A stretch of 64,000 nt of DNA from Aurelia coerulea (lineage: Eukaryota > Cnidaria > Scyphozoa > Semaeostomeae > Ulmaridae): positions 5,715,511 through 5,779,510 of the forward strand of contig CM076956.1 in the NCBI GenBank assembly GCA_039566865.1, written 5' to 3'. The position numbers and the translations under genes were made by a program. The notes beneath the pieces were generated by a model that ran no database searches, was not told the DNA's origin, and saw only the letters and a list, made by a program, of their open reading frames with translations. This document shows positions 45,601 through 52,994 of this stretch, piece by piece; position 1 is the first letter of the stretch; every line of letters starts with the position of its first letter.

Positions 45601-48307
45601 CTGTAAATACTCAAGCAGTGAAAAAATGCTTATATTCACCTCATCCACAAGTAACACAACATGTTCCCTTTTGTGGCCTTGGTCACTGAATATCTTTTCT
45701 AGTAGATTTGAGGCATGCTCTGGAGATGCCTTTTGTCCTGTTAATGCCTGCAAAATAAGAATCACATTAAATGTTACGCAAATAAGCATAGGTTCCAAAT
45801 CTTTAAAAAGGCTGGTGTAAAATTGAGTGACCTATTTCTTTGAACTGAATTCAATGAAACCTTAGCTATTTCACCATAATTCTACCGTTGGATTTTTCTG
45901 AAATCTTCAATATTTCAGAATTAGAGTGTTTTTCTTCTTTTTCAAGAGTTCAAGAAAAATTTTCAAAAAACTTAAACCCATCGTAATTTCTAAACTGTTT
46001 GACGCAACATGAACAAATTTCGAAGAAAGCCATAGCTTATGGATGTCTACAAAATGGTATCAAGCAAAAATCTGTCACTCAATCTGGTTTATGATTTAGA
46101 AATTTGACGACGTCACATCCTCCAATGAATTGAAATGTAAGATACACTTTAATTTCCAAAAATATTCAAAACTTCTGAAAAGTCCAACGGTAGAGTTATA
46201 GATAAGTATCTAAAACTTCTTCCCAGCCATTCAATCAAAAGAAATAGGTCATTGAATTTTACATCCACTTTTTTACGCCGAGTTAAAGATTTGGAACCCA
46301 TGCTCTCTAAGACCGCATTTACATTGTACCGTTTAACATTTTATCTATATCATAAAGGGAGCAACGAGGGCAGATTTTGTAGGACAATAGTATTGCTTTT
46401 GATTGACACCGCAATTCAAAGCGATCAGCGATCGCAGACAAAGGAAATTCTCTCAACCAGTAATTCAAAACAAACAAAGCCGCAAAAGTTTCACTGAAAC
46501 CCAGGTAGCTAGCTCGCTCGTTGTGCATTCCAGAAATTGTTTTCAAGAGCAAACATGAGCATATATCGAAAAAAGAAGGATATACCAATCTACCTCGGGC
46601 ACTTAATTTGTTTGGTTGAAAAGCCGATCAAAGCGAGCGCATAAGTTGCAACGACGGTAGCTATTTTGCATGTGCTAAATAAAAGTATAGGGTTCGAGCC
46701 ACATAATATTTCAGTCATACAGGCTTTCTAGTCTCATCAAATAGTAGCTATTTTCAAACTACCTTTTTCGAAAATAGAGAAAAGAAATACAGCCGTATAC
46801 ATAGATGAATAAATAAATAATAACAATGTTTAACAATGTTTACATAGGGTAAACCTCTTCAACACTCGAAATGCTGTTATCAACGTGGGCCCTGTATCTA
46901 ATAATACCGCAGATTAAAGTTACAACCCAGTTGATTAGAGTTCTTAGTTCTTAGAAAGCTTTGCGGGAGAGTGCCAATTTAGTCTCTTTTTCGAAGCACT
47001 TCTAGAAAATTGTTGTCCTTACGACGTGAAAAGCTGTTGGCTTGGCCTTTCTCGCATCGCAGGTTGAAACTCTGAAACAGCTTAGATAAAGAAACTACTG
47101 CGGCACCACCCTCTCTCAGAACCTTCGATCAACTAACAGCCTTACTCACAAAATAACGGGAACCCCTGCTGAAATGCCATGAGGACTTTATCTCCCTTCG
47201 TCTCGCCTCAATTTGTACTTCTAAGAAATCTTACGCGATATCGAAACAGTTGCGCTTTTCAAAAACTCTGCATCCTGGACAAAACGCTAGTAATCTTCCT
47301 GGAAATTAGCACCTTCTTTGTGTCTTTATGTGAATGCATTTTGGATTCTACCCAAGTGAACCATGAAAGTAAAACTCTTCGAAAGTTCACCAAAATTTGA
47401 CGCCGTTCAGGATCTTAAAATTTTCAACGCAATTTAGGAGTTATTGCATGTTAAAAATGACGTTGAATTCTTGGGAATTTTGTGTTTTTAACCTCCCACA
47501 GGGAAACATTTACCAATTTTTGCTGAGGCGTAAGGGAAGCTCAAAAAAAGAAATAATAACTATATACAGCGTATTTTGAACAACACCTTACTGTCTTCAA
47601 AAACCAACTCGTTCTATGAAATATAAAATACTAGTATTAGATGATATGAAATAATATGAGTATGGCTGTAACCTAGCCTGCGTGCAGACTCTACTGATTT
47701 CTTTTCAAAGAGGTTTCTCCAGAACCTCTCTGAGAAGAAATCAGTAAAGTGAGCACGTAGGCTACTGTAACCAGCAAGGGTGAATTTTTTTGTGAAACAA
47801 AAGGATACATTTCTGTTTAAGGCAAAGTGATCTGAAGCCTCAAGAACAGATTTCACACTTTCAACGCAGCTGACCAAATAGTTTGCTTTCTCTGTAAAAA
47901 TTCCTTTGATTGAGTGCACTTAGAGGTGTGCAATCTATTGTTTAAAAAGTCAAATCTCTTCATCTTTTCAGAAACCTCAATCTTTCGTTTGCAAAATTTG
48001 CCCCTACTGCTCTAACCCAAATTTGGACCTTAATAAGTAGATTGAAGCAGCAGTCCTTGAAATCGGCTTCGTATATCATCTTTTACAATCTTCCAAAAAG
48101 TGGAACTTCTAAACTAAAATTCAATGAAAGCATACCTTTAGGAAAGTTGAATATGCCTGATTCGGTTCAGTGAGTTTCATTCCATTCACTTCAATATATT
48201 TGAAATGTAAATCACCGCCCTCATTCTTTTCTTCCTCCAACATAGCAATTACTTCATGTACCGTTGCAGTTTTGCCTGTCCCTGGAACACCTGATATGTA
48301 CATGCAT
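30628..48307 (-). CDS. ORC1: Origin recognition complex subunit 1, AAA+ and C-terminal part
   Basis: Eight minus-strand exons: 48136-48307, 45640-45747, 44782-44931, 42391-42510, 41301-41482, 41011-41098, 40325-40361 and 30628-30797. Every junction phase agrees, giving about 341 residues ending in stop. The AAA+ module is complete: Walker A ([14 protein letters not shown]), Walker B across an exon junction (VVLLVDE|LDLLW), sensor 1 ([16 protein letters not shown]), and the sensor 2 region ([17 protein letters not shown]). The winged-helix end has [11 protein letters not shown] and [17 protein letters not shown]1 is the ATP-binding subunit that loads MCM helicase at replication origins. The N-terminal half (BAH domain in animals) was not found between 48308 and the right edge. 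The first visible exon begins with the last base of a split codon, so more exons must lie upstream. The last intron is 9.5 kb and contains two other genes. Confidence 0.94.
31735..31960 (-). mobile_element. LINE 3' UTR fragment
   Basis: Read on the minus strand it carries 'tctctcctcgattagtttac', 'gagagagctcctcctttaag' and ends near 'atatgaaactgaactgaa'. This matches the plus-strand fragment at 16480-16727. Confidence 0.6.
32784..33548 (-). CDS. SAM-dependent methyltransferase, intronless copy 1
   Basis: An uninterrupted 254-aa frame; the ATG has A at -3 and G at +4. The Rossmann-type class I methyltransferase core is clear: motif [17 protein letters not shown] (residues ~37-52), the acidic ribose-binding residue in [10 protein letters not shown], and motif IV-like [13 protein letters not shown]. 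The C-terminal part resembles juvenile-hormone-acid-methyltransferase-like proteins annotated in many invertebrates; the natural substrate here is unknown. No signal or membrane segment is seen, so a cytosolic enzyme is inferred. It lies in the ORC1 last intron on the same strand. It is about 91% identical in protein to the copy at 37484-38251; I counted 23 substitutions and one single-residue indel by eye. Confidence 0.9.
   Translation of the reverse strand: MAGESKYATDYLNVNKNHQLDCNKELLSRLEIKSNFNVLEIGCGTGETAAYIAESKLLEGNVTAFDPDLERIQIAREKFSGIPRLSFMEGPASECLTDQNESYDLIYSVLVLQWMSDDELETTIKKIFQSLEKGAMSAHIIAAAVPPSMRRVADLLPVDKQTEFNNLFRPIKPERFRGLAEDFGFQVVDICDYPKPSSFPTIDSYLTWLDATFHGRFKFKELWNNAGEKPALELFEDGSIKHHATLFFVLLQKP
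33838..33882 (+). repeat. Microsatellite (AGAA)n with AGTC units
   Basis: 'agtcagaaagtcagaaagtc' passes into a run of AGAA units. It lies just upstream of methyltransferase copy 1. Confidence 0.85.
34458..34556. repeat. Foldback of the 'gtctcaaattagatgtc' family
   Basis: Arms 'tgtctcaaattagatgtc' and 'gacatctaatttgagaca' pair perfectly over 18 bases. A second copy is at 13794-13908. Confidence 0.75.
34690..35713. repeat. MITE with TAGGGTAGGGTGGGGTAA ends, about 1 kb
   Basis: Left end 'tagggtagggtggggtaata' and right end 'gttaccccaccctaccctat' are inverted repeats. Inner blocks 'agtgggcctattttag' and 'aatatgggtctac' echo each other. No transposase frame is seen. Confidence 0.8.
35985..36885. 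repeat. Composite: CCCTGTCGCATAAA element with nested A-MITE
   Basis: Outer arms carry repeated 'ataccctgtcgcataaa' units (about 36020-36245 and 36765-36835). They also carry 'ggttacttgac' near 35995 and 'gtcaagtatgggagtgcccc' near 36853. An A-MITE (36245-36772, 'ataggttccaaatctttatt' ... 'aaagatttggaacctatgct') sits in the middle. A ~75-bp unit with 'catctcaaatatagtgta' is repeated twice on the left. Confidence 0.75.
37098..37314. repeat. Foldback with 45-bp arms
   Basis: 'gctccaagtctcgctcttga' and 'tcaagagcgagacttggagc' are the outer arms; 'tcaataaatacgggagg' pairs with 'ctcctgtatttattga'. The centre is polypurine then polypyrimidine. Confidence 0.85.
37484..38251 (-). CDS. SAM-dependent methyltransferase, intronless copy 2
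   Basis: 255 aa counted from [19 protein letters not shown]. The open frame extends 23 codons further upstream, but the MAGES start matches copy 1 and has A at -3 and G at +4. It has the same motif I ([16 protein letters not shown]), the same acidic loop [10 protein letters not shown] and the same overall length as copy 1. Divergence clusters in the middle ([16 protein letters not shown]) and the tail ([10 protein letters not shown]). Homology with copy 1 extends into both flanks: 'gcagataaacttggcctaaa' downstream, and 'accagcggaatgag' and 'gttcgagcttctattcctgt' upstream. It is therefore a segmental duplication, not two independent retrocopies. Both frames are intact, which suggests both are functional. 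Confidence 0.9.
   Translation of the reverse strand: MAGESSKYATDYLNLNKKHQLDCNKELLSRLEIKPNFNVLEIGCGTGETAAYIAESKLLEGNVTAFDPDLERIQIAREKFSAIPRLSFVGGPASECLTDQNESYDLIYSVLVLQWMSADELETTIKKSFQASKKGALSAHIIPATVPPSMRRVVDLLPVDKQTEFNNLFRPIMPERFRGLAEDFGFQVVDISDYPKPSSFPTADSYLTWLDATCHGRFKFKELWNNAGEKPALELFEDGSVMHRSTLFFVLLQKP
38780..39414. repeat. C element, complete
   Basis: Left 'accgggtgagccagaaaaaa' and right 'ctttttctggctcacgcggt' are inverted repeats. Arms extend inward symmetrically ('ttgaatgattcaaattct', 'tttctcgtcttcttacgagc'). A 126-codon frame inside is a by-product. Confidence 0.85.
39799..39960 (+). mobile_element. tRNA-derived SINE
   Basis: 'gttgttgcgcagtggtgtaa' contains a Pol III A box and 'agggtttgatcccaggtgga' a close B box (GGTTTGATCCC). 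The spacing fits an internal Pol III promoter of a tRNA-like head. It ends in a degenerate AT-rich tail. It does not fold as a full tRNA, so I call it a SINE and not a tRNA gene. Confidence 0.7.
40167..40308. repeat. Short foldback, second copy
   Basis: Arms 'cctgggtgccagaaccaaaa' and 'gttttggctctggtacccag' are the same family as 26091-26234. The right end lies about 16 bases from ORC1 exon 40325-40361. Confidence 0.8.
41665..42068. repeat. Poly-G/poly-C bounded foldback with 'ggtctagccaagggtatc' repeats
   Basis: A G run near 41676-41686 and a C run near 42052-42067 form the ends. Between them 'tctagccaagggta' recurs at least five times in direct order. It lies in an ORC1 intron. Confidence 0.75.
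42795..43390. mobile_element. mariner-like MITE with TA target duplication
   Basis: Left 'cagggtgtcccaaaaaattg' and right 'caattttttgggacaccctg' are exact inverted ends; arms extend for more than 100 bases. It is flanked by TA on both sides (42793-42794, 43391-43392), as expected for Tc1/mariner. Related end fragments are at about 42334-42352, 30965 and 55437-55457. Confidence 0.85.
43419..44090. repeat. A-MITE with a 136-bp insertion
   Basis: The usual family sequence runs from 'gcatcggttccaaatcttta' to 'aaagatttggaacc'. At 43836-44000 it is split by foreign sequence flanked on both sides by 'tagataagtatcta'. Confidence 0.8.
44091..44595. repeat. A-MITE, head-to-head with the previous copy
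   Basis: It starts 'cataggttccaaatcttcat' directly after the end of the neighbouring A-MITE. The two together make a ~110-bp palindrome at 44031-44150. The right end runs into a 15-bp tandem array. Confidence 0.85.
44594..44715. repeat. 15-bp tandem repeat grown from an A-MITE end
   Basis: Eight copies of TTTTGGAACCTATGC follow the A-MITE terminus, whose last bases (tttggaacctatgct) are one unit. It produces repeated LEPML or HRFQK frames, which are not genes. It lies in ORC1 intron sequence 66 bases from exon 44782-44931. Confidence 0.92.
45195..45515. repeat. GC-end repeat 'tgcccgggggggggcactca', mixed with a C-type end
   Basis: It begins with a G9 run in 'gcccgggggggggcactcag' and ends 'ctactcacccggtata'. 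Internal words 'tttttgggt' recur. Boundaries are uncertain. Confidence 0.5.
45787..46305. repeat. A-MITE copy
   Basis: 'cataggttccaaatctttaa' to 'agatttggaacccatgct', with family landmarks 'ttgacgacgtcacatcctcc' and 'gtccaacggtagagttatag'. It lies in an ORC1 intron. Confidence 0.85.
46306..48135. other. ORC1 intron without further exons
   Basis: Exon 48136-48307 ([13 protein letters not shown]) joins 45640-45747 ([13 protein letters not shown]) in phase 0 with no missing family sequence. This stretch therefore holds no coding exon. It contains one hAT-MITE (47674-47764); the rest is unassigned. Confidence 0.7.
47674..47764. mobile_element. hAT-type MITE, 91 bp
   Basis: 'tagcctgcgtgcagactcta' and 'agtgagcacgtaggcta' are inverted ends. 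A perfect 8-bp target duplication, CTGTAACC, flanks it at 47666-47673 and 47765-47772. Confidence 0.9.
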
Positions 48308-49054
48308 CTAGAATAAAGGAAGGCAATCCTCAAATGAGTTGAACTTGAAATAGGAAATACGCCGTAATTTCGAAAAAGAATTCAAAAATTCAAGCAAAGT
48401 AGCCACATGCTCTGTCAACCCATAGCCAGCCGTTTTTGGCATCAAGTGAGCAATGGGAAGAGATATTTCTGTTATGCTCTAACAGGACATGGCAAAACGT
48501 AATGCTGTTACAGTACTTCAGAGGCATAAACACTGATGTACACAATTTCGAAGGCCTCCTGGTACAAAATTAATCTCAGCGCTTATAAAAACGATCTTAT
48601 AGGAGGAGAGGAAGTGAAGGCTTTGCTGGCATCCCATACTTTCAAGTATACTCAAAATCATCGCAGTTTTCCCAACCTTATTTTGGAGGGAAGGGGTATT
48701 TTCCTTCAAGTATATTTGCTATCACAAATCAGGAACGACGGAAATTTACCAAGACGCTTTCAGACTTTTTAGTAAATTAATCTTTTTGTCACTACCTGAA
48801 AGGTTTCATCGAGATATCTGCACGGTATTCTCGGGGTCGGCTCTGTCAGAGCTACCTACAAATTCTTGGAGTTAGCATTTCAGATTTGTCGGTCAACAGA
48901 CACCACGAAAATAGAACACACTGAAAAGTAAACAGAAGCAATGCGTATGCACAGAGTAAATTTTTCCGCTTTAAAAGTAAACTTTGTCTACAGCATTACT
49001 GAATTTCCAAAAGAGCTTCTCATGATGTCAAAAATAAGGTGCAAAGTATATATA

Positions 49055-50165
49055 CCGGGTGATACAAAAGAATGAAAAGCTTTCAAAAACTGTACCGGGA
49101 GAGCAAAAAAAAGTCCTGGCGTTTGAAAAAATACTGCTCCTTGCATATCAAAGCAATGATATTAAAAGCTGTCTCGTTTCATTGCTCGTTTCAATATATA
49201 CGCTCAACTAGGTTCAGTAATTTCCCGGCTTTAATCATGACTTTCATCCCTTCCCGTGGATATGGGAGACTTTCTGCAGAAATCGCCTTTCATAGACCTG
49301 CCAAAACGAGTCAATTTCTTTATTTTCCTTCCTAACAATAATGACGCATACATGTATTCATCAGACATTAAAGAGACAAGTTGCTGAGCTCGTCGTTTTT
49401 TCAAAGATGGACTATGCAGACGCTATTTTTCGACCTCTTCCGTTGCGACTCCTGAAACGATTGCAGACTTTATCAACATAGGGCTCAAATCTTTAAAAAG
49501 GTCGGTGTAAAATTCTATTGCAGTTTTCTTTTAAATAAATGGCTTGGGAGGAACTTAGGGTTTCTTGCTGTAAATCTGCCGTGGACACTTATTGATATCT
49601 TGATTAGTTTCAAAATGGCGGCATTTATTAAATTTGAGGCCATGACGTCATCAAATTTCTAAATCCTAAACAAGAAAAGCTACAGATATCTGCTTGCCAC
49701 CACATTGTAGACCTCCATAAACTATGCTTTCCTTGAAGATTATATCATTTTCCCTCTATTGGTTTAGGATTTACGATGATTTAAAGTTTTTCAAAAATTT
49801 TCATCAAAATTTAAAAAAATTTCCGCGGCAGATTTACAGCAAATCAACATAAGTTCCTTTCAAGCCATTCAATTCAAAGAAAAATGTTATAGAATTTTAC
49901 ATCCACCTTTTTAGAGATTTGAAAGATTTGAGCCCTATACTGCGCACGATTTCATCATGATTTCTTGGAGGGACTTTGTCGAGAAAAATCCTTGTAAAAT
50001 CTGAACGGAGTGACCGATTCCAGAAAGGAAAAATTCTGTAAATAATTGAGTATGCTGGCTATTCAATCAAATATTGCCAAATAGAATTGCTCTTTTATTT
50101 AGAGAACAATAGCCTTCTAAGCGCCGGGCATTTTTATCTTTTTACTCATCCGATACAACGACAAC
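49055..50165. repeat. C2 element interrupted by a B-MITE
   Basis: Left end 'accgggtgatacaaaagaat', right end 'ctttttactcatccgataca'. The flanking halves match 12990-13520 in order. The B-MITE at 49477-49938 ('catagggctcaaatcttta' ... 'aagatttgagccctata') splits it. Confidence 0.75.
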
Positions 50166-50197
50166 CATCGCGTCCCGCTATATGGCTTAGGATATTC

Positions 50198-50740
50198 ATA
50201 GGGGTCAGTCATTTATAACTCTGGGTACCGGGGCGGGTTAGAATTTCTAAACTGGTCAGGGTTCTCATACCCCTGCCAATATTCTCTAAAAATGTTTATA
50301 CCCCTTGGAAAATAAGAAAATAATTTCATACCCCACCACTGGCCATCTATGAAGCTATTTTCAGATGACCACTTCAAAGAAGATCTGTTTATGGGAAAGA
50401 GATAAAAGATGGGAGGGGAAAGCTACTGTAAACCTAATAAAGTACTACCATGGATGGCCAATAAGCTGGAATTTTATGCAAATTTACTGGAAGATTTGAA
50501 GGCTTTCATGTAAACTGGCTAGCTTTACAGGTGTGCAAAGATGTGTTTTTCCATAGGCGTTCTCGTCTCATAGAAATATTTTTCTTAATAATTTACCTTG
50601 AAAAATTTGGTAACCCCTCAAAAATTTCAAAAATGTTTGGTACCCCCAATCTTCCTTCAAATACTTTTACTACCCCCACCAATTCTAACCCGCCCCTGTA
50701 CCTAGAATTATATATGACTGACCCCTTAGTGTTATGGGGG
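50198..50740. repeat. MITE with GGGGTCAGTCAT ends
   Basis: 'ggggtcagtcatttataact' and 'ttatatatgactgacccctt' are inverted ends; 'gggcgggttagaattt' pairs with 'aattctaacccgcccc'. No coding content. Confidence 0.8.
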
Positions 50741-50759
50741 AAACGTTAACTTGAAAGTT

Positions 50760-51590
50760 GAAAATATCATGTGATGGCAATTGAGCAAACATTATACCAA
50801 AAAGTGAAAGTAACCTGTAATATCCACGAGAGAATGAAGTGGGTCTCGTTTTCAATTTTGTTTTGGCAGGATCTGCAAAATCGTCTTTCTCTTTCTAAGG
50901 GAGGCTTGAAATGTCTTCCTTTTTCTATTGCAAGGCAGTGGTCGCTAAGGCGCAATTTTGATAGTATTCGTCTATGTGATCTGTTGGTAATTAGGGAGAG
51001 ATAATTTTCATATGTAATTTGAGATTTGTATGTTTTGTATGATAAGGCTTTTGGGCAGTCACTCCAGTGATTTTTCCACTGTATCTGATGCTCTTGTATA
51101 AGGGTTTCTTTTGTCGCATGTTTTGAGAGTAATGTAATAGATTCAGTATTTAGGCCATCCTCTGTAGGGTTATCAGTCAAGTTATTCATGTAAGAGGTTA
51201 TTGTTTGACGATGGTTTATTGAGTTTTCGTATTTAAGGGCCTGAGATACTAAAGAGAGTGGTTCAGATTCATTAATTATATGTTTTATGAAGTTGTTAGT
51301 CCTGCAGTTTAAAGGGATGCTGAGGGGGTAGCGACCTAGTTCACCGTGTACTAATGCATTTGTGGTTGATCTATTTACTCCCAGTAAGCGTTTTAAAAAT
51401 TGTGTGTGTATTCGTTCAATTTTACAACAATCCCAAAAATTTTTGTTTCGGTTTAGGTAAGGACCCCAGACCTCGGAACCATAGAGTAGAATAGGGGCTA
51501 TGGTAGAATCAAACAGTTTCAATGCTGCTTTTATGGGAAGAAATTTTATTTTATGGCGGCTGTTAAGGGCTAACAAGTGCTTATCAAAGT
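50760..51590 (-). mobile_element. LINE fragment, post-RT C-terminal region
   Basis: A 269-codon frame (50767-51576) has the typical region after a reverse transcriptase: KLFDSTIAPILLYGSEVWGP, IHTQFLKRLLGVNRST, and a terminal zinc-knuckle-like RFCRSCQNKIENETHFIL. No RT catalytic core remains. The final residues look frame-shifted. It is a different family from the LINE at 17068-18960. Confidence 0.8.
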
Positions 51591-51807
51591 GCTTGAAGAA
51601 TCGTCATTCCGTTCTCTCCTATACAGGTCGACCTTTTACGGTTGGCGGTGATTATAAGCTAGATTGACGACATGATTCCTTGTATTCATTCACTGTTTTG
51701 ATCTGATTTTTCATTTTTCACTCGTTCAAGCTGTATAGTCATAAGTCTCAGTTTGGAGCCATAACCATTATCATTTCAATGAAGAAAACTGAGACTCGTC
51801 TAAGGGA

Positions 51808-52220
51808 CCTTTTATTATTTACAGAGGGGTTGGTACCGAAGAGAAATGTTTTCTTGTCCAAAAAATCTTCTTACCCAACTCTAAAAGTGACAGCGAAAAA
51901 ATCTACCCAACAATTTTCAGGTTGAAAAAATTTTCTCCAACCCCTACCTATAAACATGGTTTCAATGTCAAACGATGTAAATTGTAAATTCAATACTGTA
52001 AATATTGATGACAAAGACGAGCAAAGTAGACACTGAAAGTGAAATGGATGATTTTGATAATATTGATGATGATATTGAGATAATTTTGGACTTTAAACAT
52101 TTGGTATTAATTGGTGGGAAAATTTCGTTTTTCCAACCTTGAAATTACATGAAAAAATATTTACCCACCCTTTTTATGTTAGAAAATTTCTCAACCCCTC
52201 TATAAATAATGAACAGTCCC
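51808..52220. repeat. MITE with 'ttatttacagaggggttg' ends
   Basis: 'ttatttacagaggggttggt' on the left pairs with 'tcaacccctctataaataat' on the right. The interior has no ORF. Confidence 0.7.
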
Positions 52221-52519
52221 TAATTCAAGGCCAGAGAGAAAGGAAGAAAACACAGTTAAATGTAAGTTTATATTACTAAAATAGCTGCGCAAACGAAACC
52301 GATAGGCAAGGAAGTATGAAGGCTAGCTAACTTATTTGACTAAGCGCTGGTGCAAAATTTAGGTTGACAAATGAAAGTTGCAACTGTTACTACAACTGGC
52401 TAAAAAGTGTCCTGATACCCAGAACCTTTTCCCTATGAAACTATAATTTGAACAGAGCTTTCTCAGCACAGAAAAAATATAAAAGGAAAGCAAGCACGGT
52501 GAGCATCGTAAATTAAATG

Positions 52520-52994
52520 CAATTTTAAGTGACTATGTATATTACGGATTTAGAATGATTCCTTGGGAAAGTACTGCCACCGCAGAAGCGCAAACAATCG
52601 AAAGTCTCTCTGAAACTGAAAAGGGTGCACTACTTGCACTTCACACCAGATTGCCTGTTCATTTACATTCCAAAATTTCCGCAATTCATTGCAACCTCAC
52701 GAGCACCATGAAGTGGGTTTCAGGGATCGCACCAACACAAGTTTATACAGTTGAATCACTCCACGGAAACACGTGACTTGTGAAAAATGAAATCGAGGGT
52801 GACAAGAAACTGAGGCAACAGCTTTCAGCACCATTCAGAAATGCACGCCGAATCTTACACAGAGAGACATGTATATAAGGCAGGTTTTGCGATGCAGAAC
52901 ATTAAAGTTCAAAGCTTGGACAAGCGCAAAGCTTCTTATCTTCAAACACAAAGAAACGAAAGAAAAGGTATAACCTAAGCATTAAAGAGTCAAG
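52520..52994 (+). promoter_or_regulatory. Promoter and 5' UTR of IL-17-like gene 1
   Basis: A TATA box, TATATAAG, lies at 52872-52879, about 120 bp before the ATG. GAAACTGAAA at 52612-52621 fits the IRF-type GAAANNGAAA consensus. The whole block is duplicated in front of the second gene (61840-62316), where the TATA box is kept (62199-62206) but the IRF-like word is not. Confidence 0.6.

Noticed and set aside
48518..48709. Minus frame containing 'KVGKTAMI', like a second P-loop
   Set aside because: No complete GxxxxGK[ST] motif, no splice sites in phase, and ORC1 already has its Walker A at 48136-48307.
48795..48860. Possible ORC1 upstream exon (…RIPCRYLDETFQ)
   Set aside because: It resembles the family's 'LPCRE..EFQ' only faintly and ends in phase 0, whereas phase 2 is needed.
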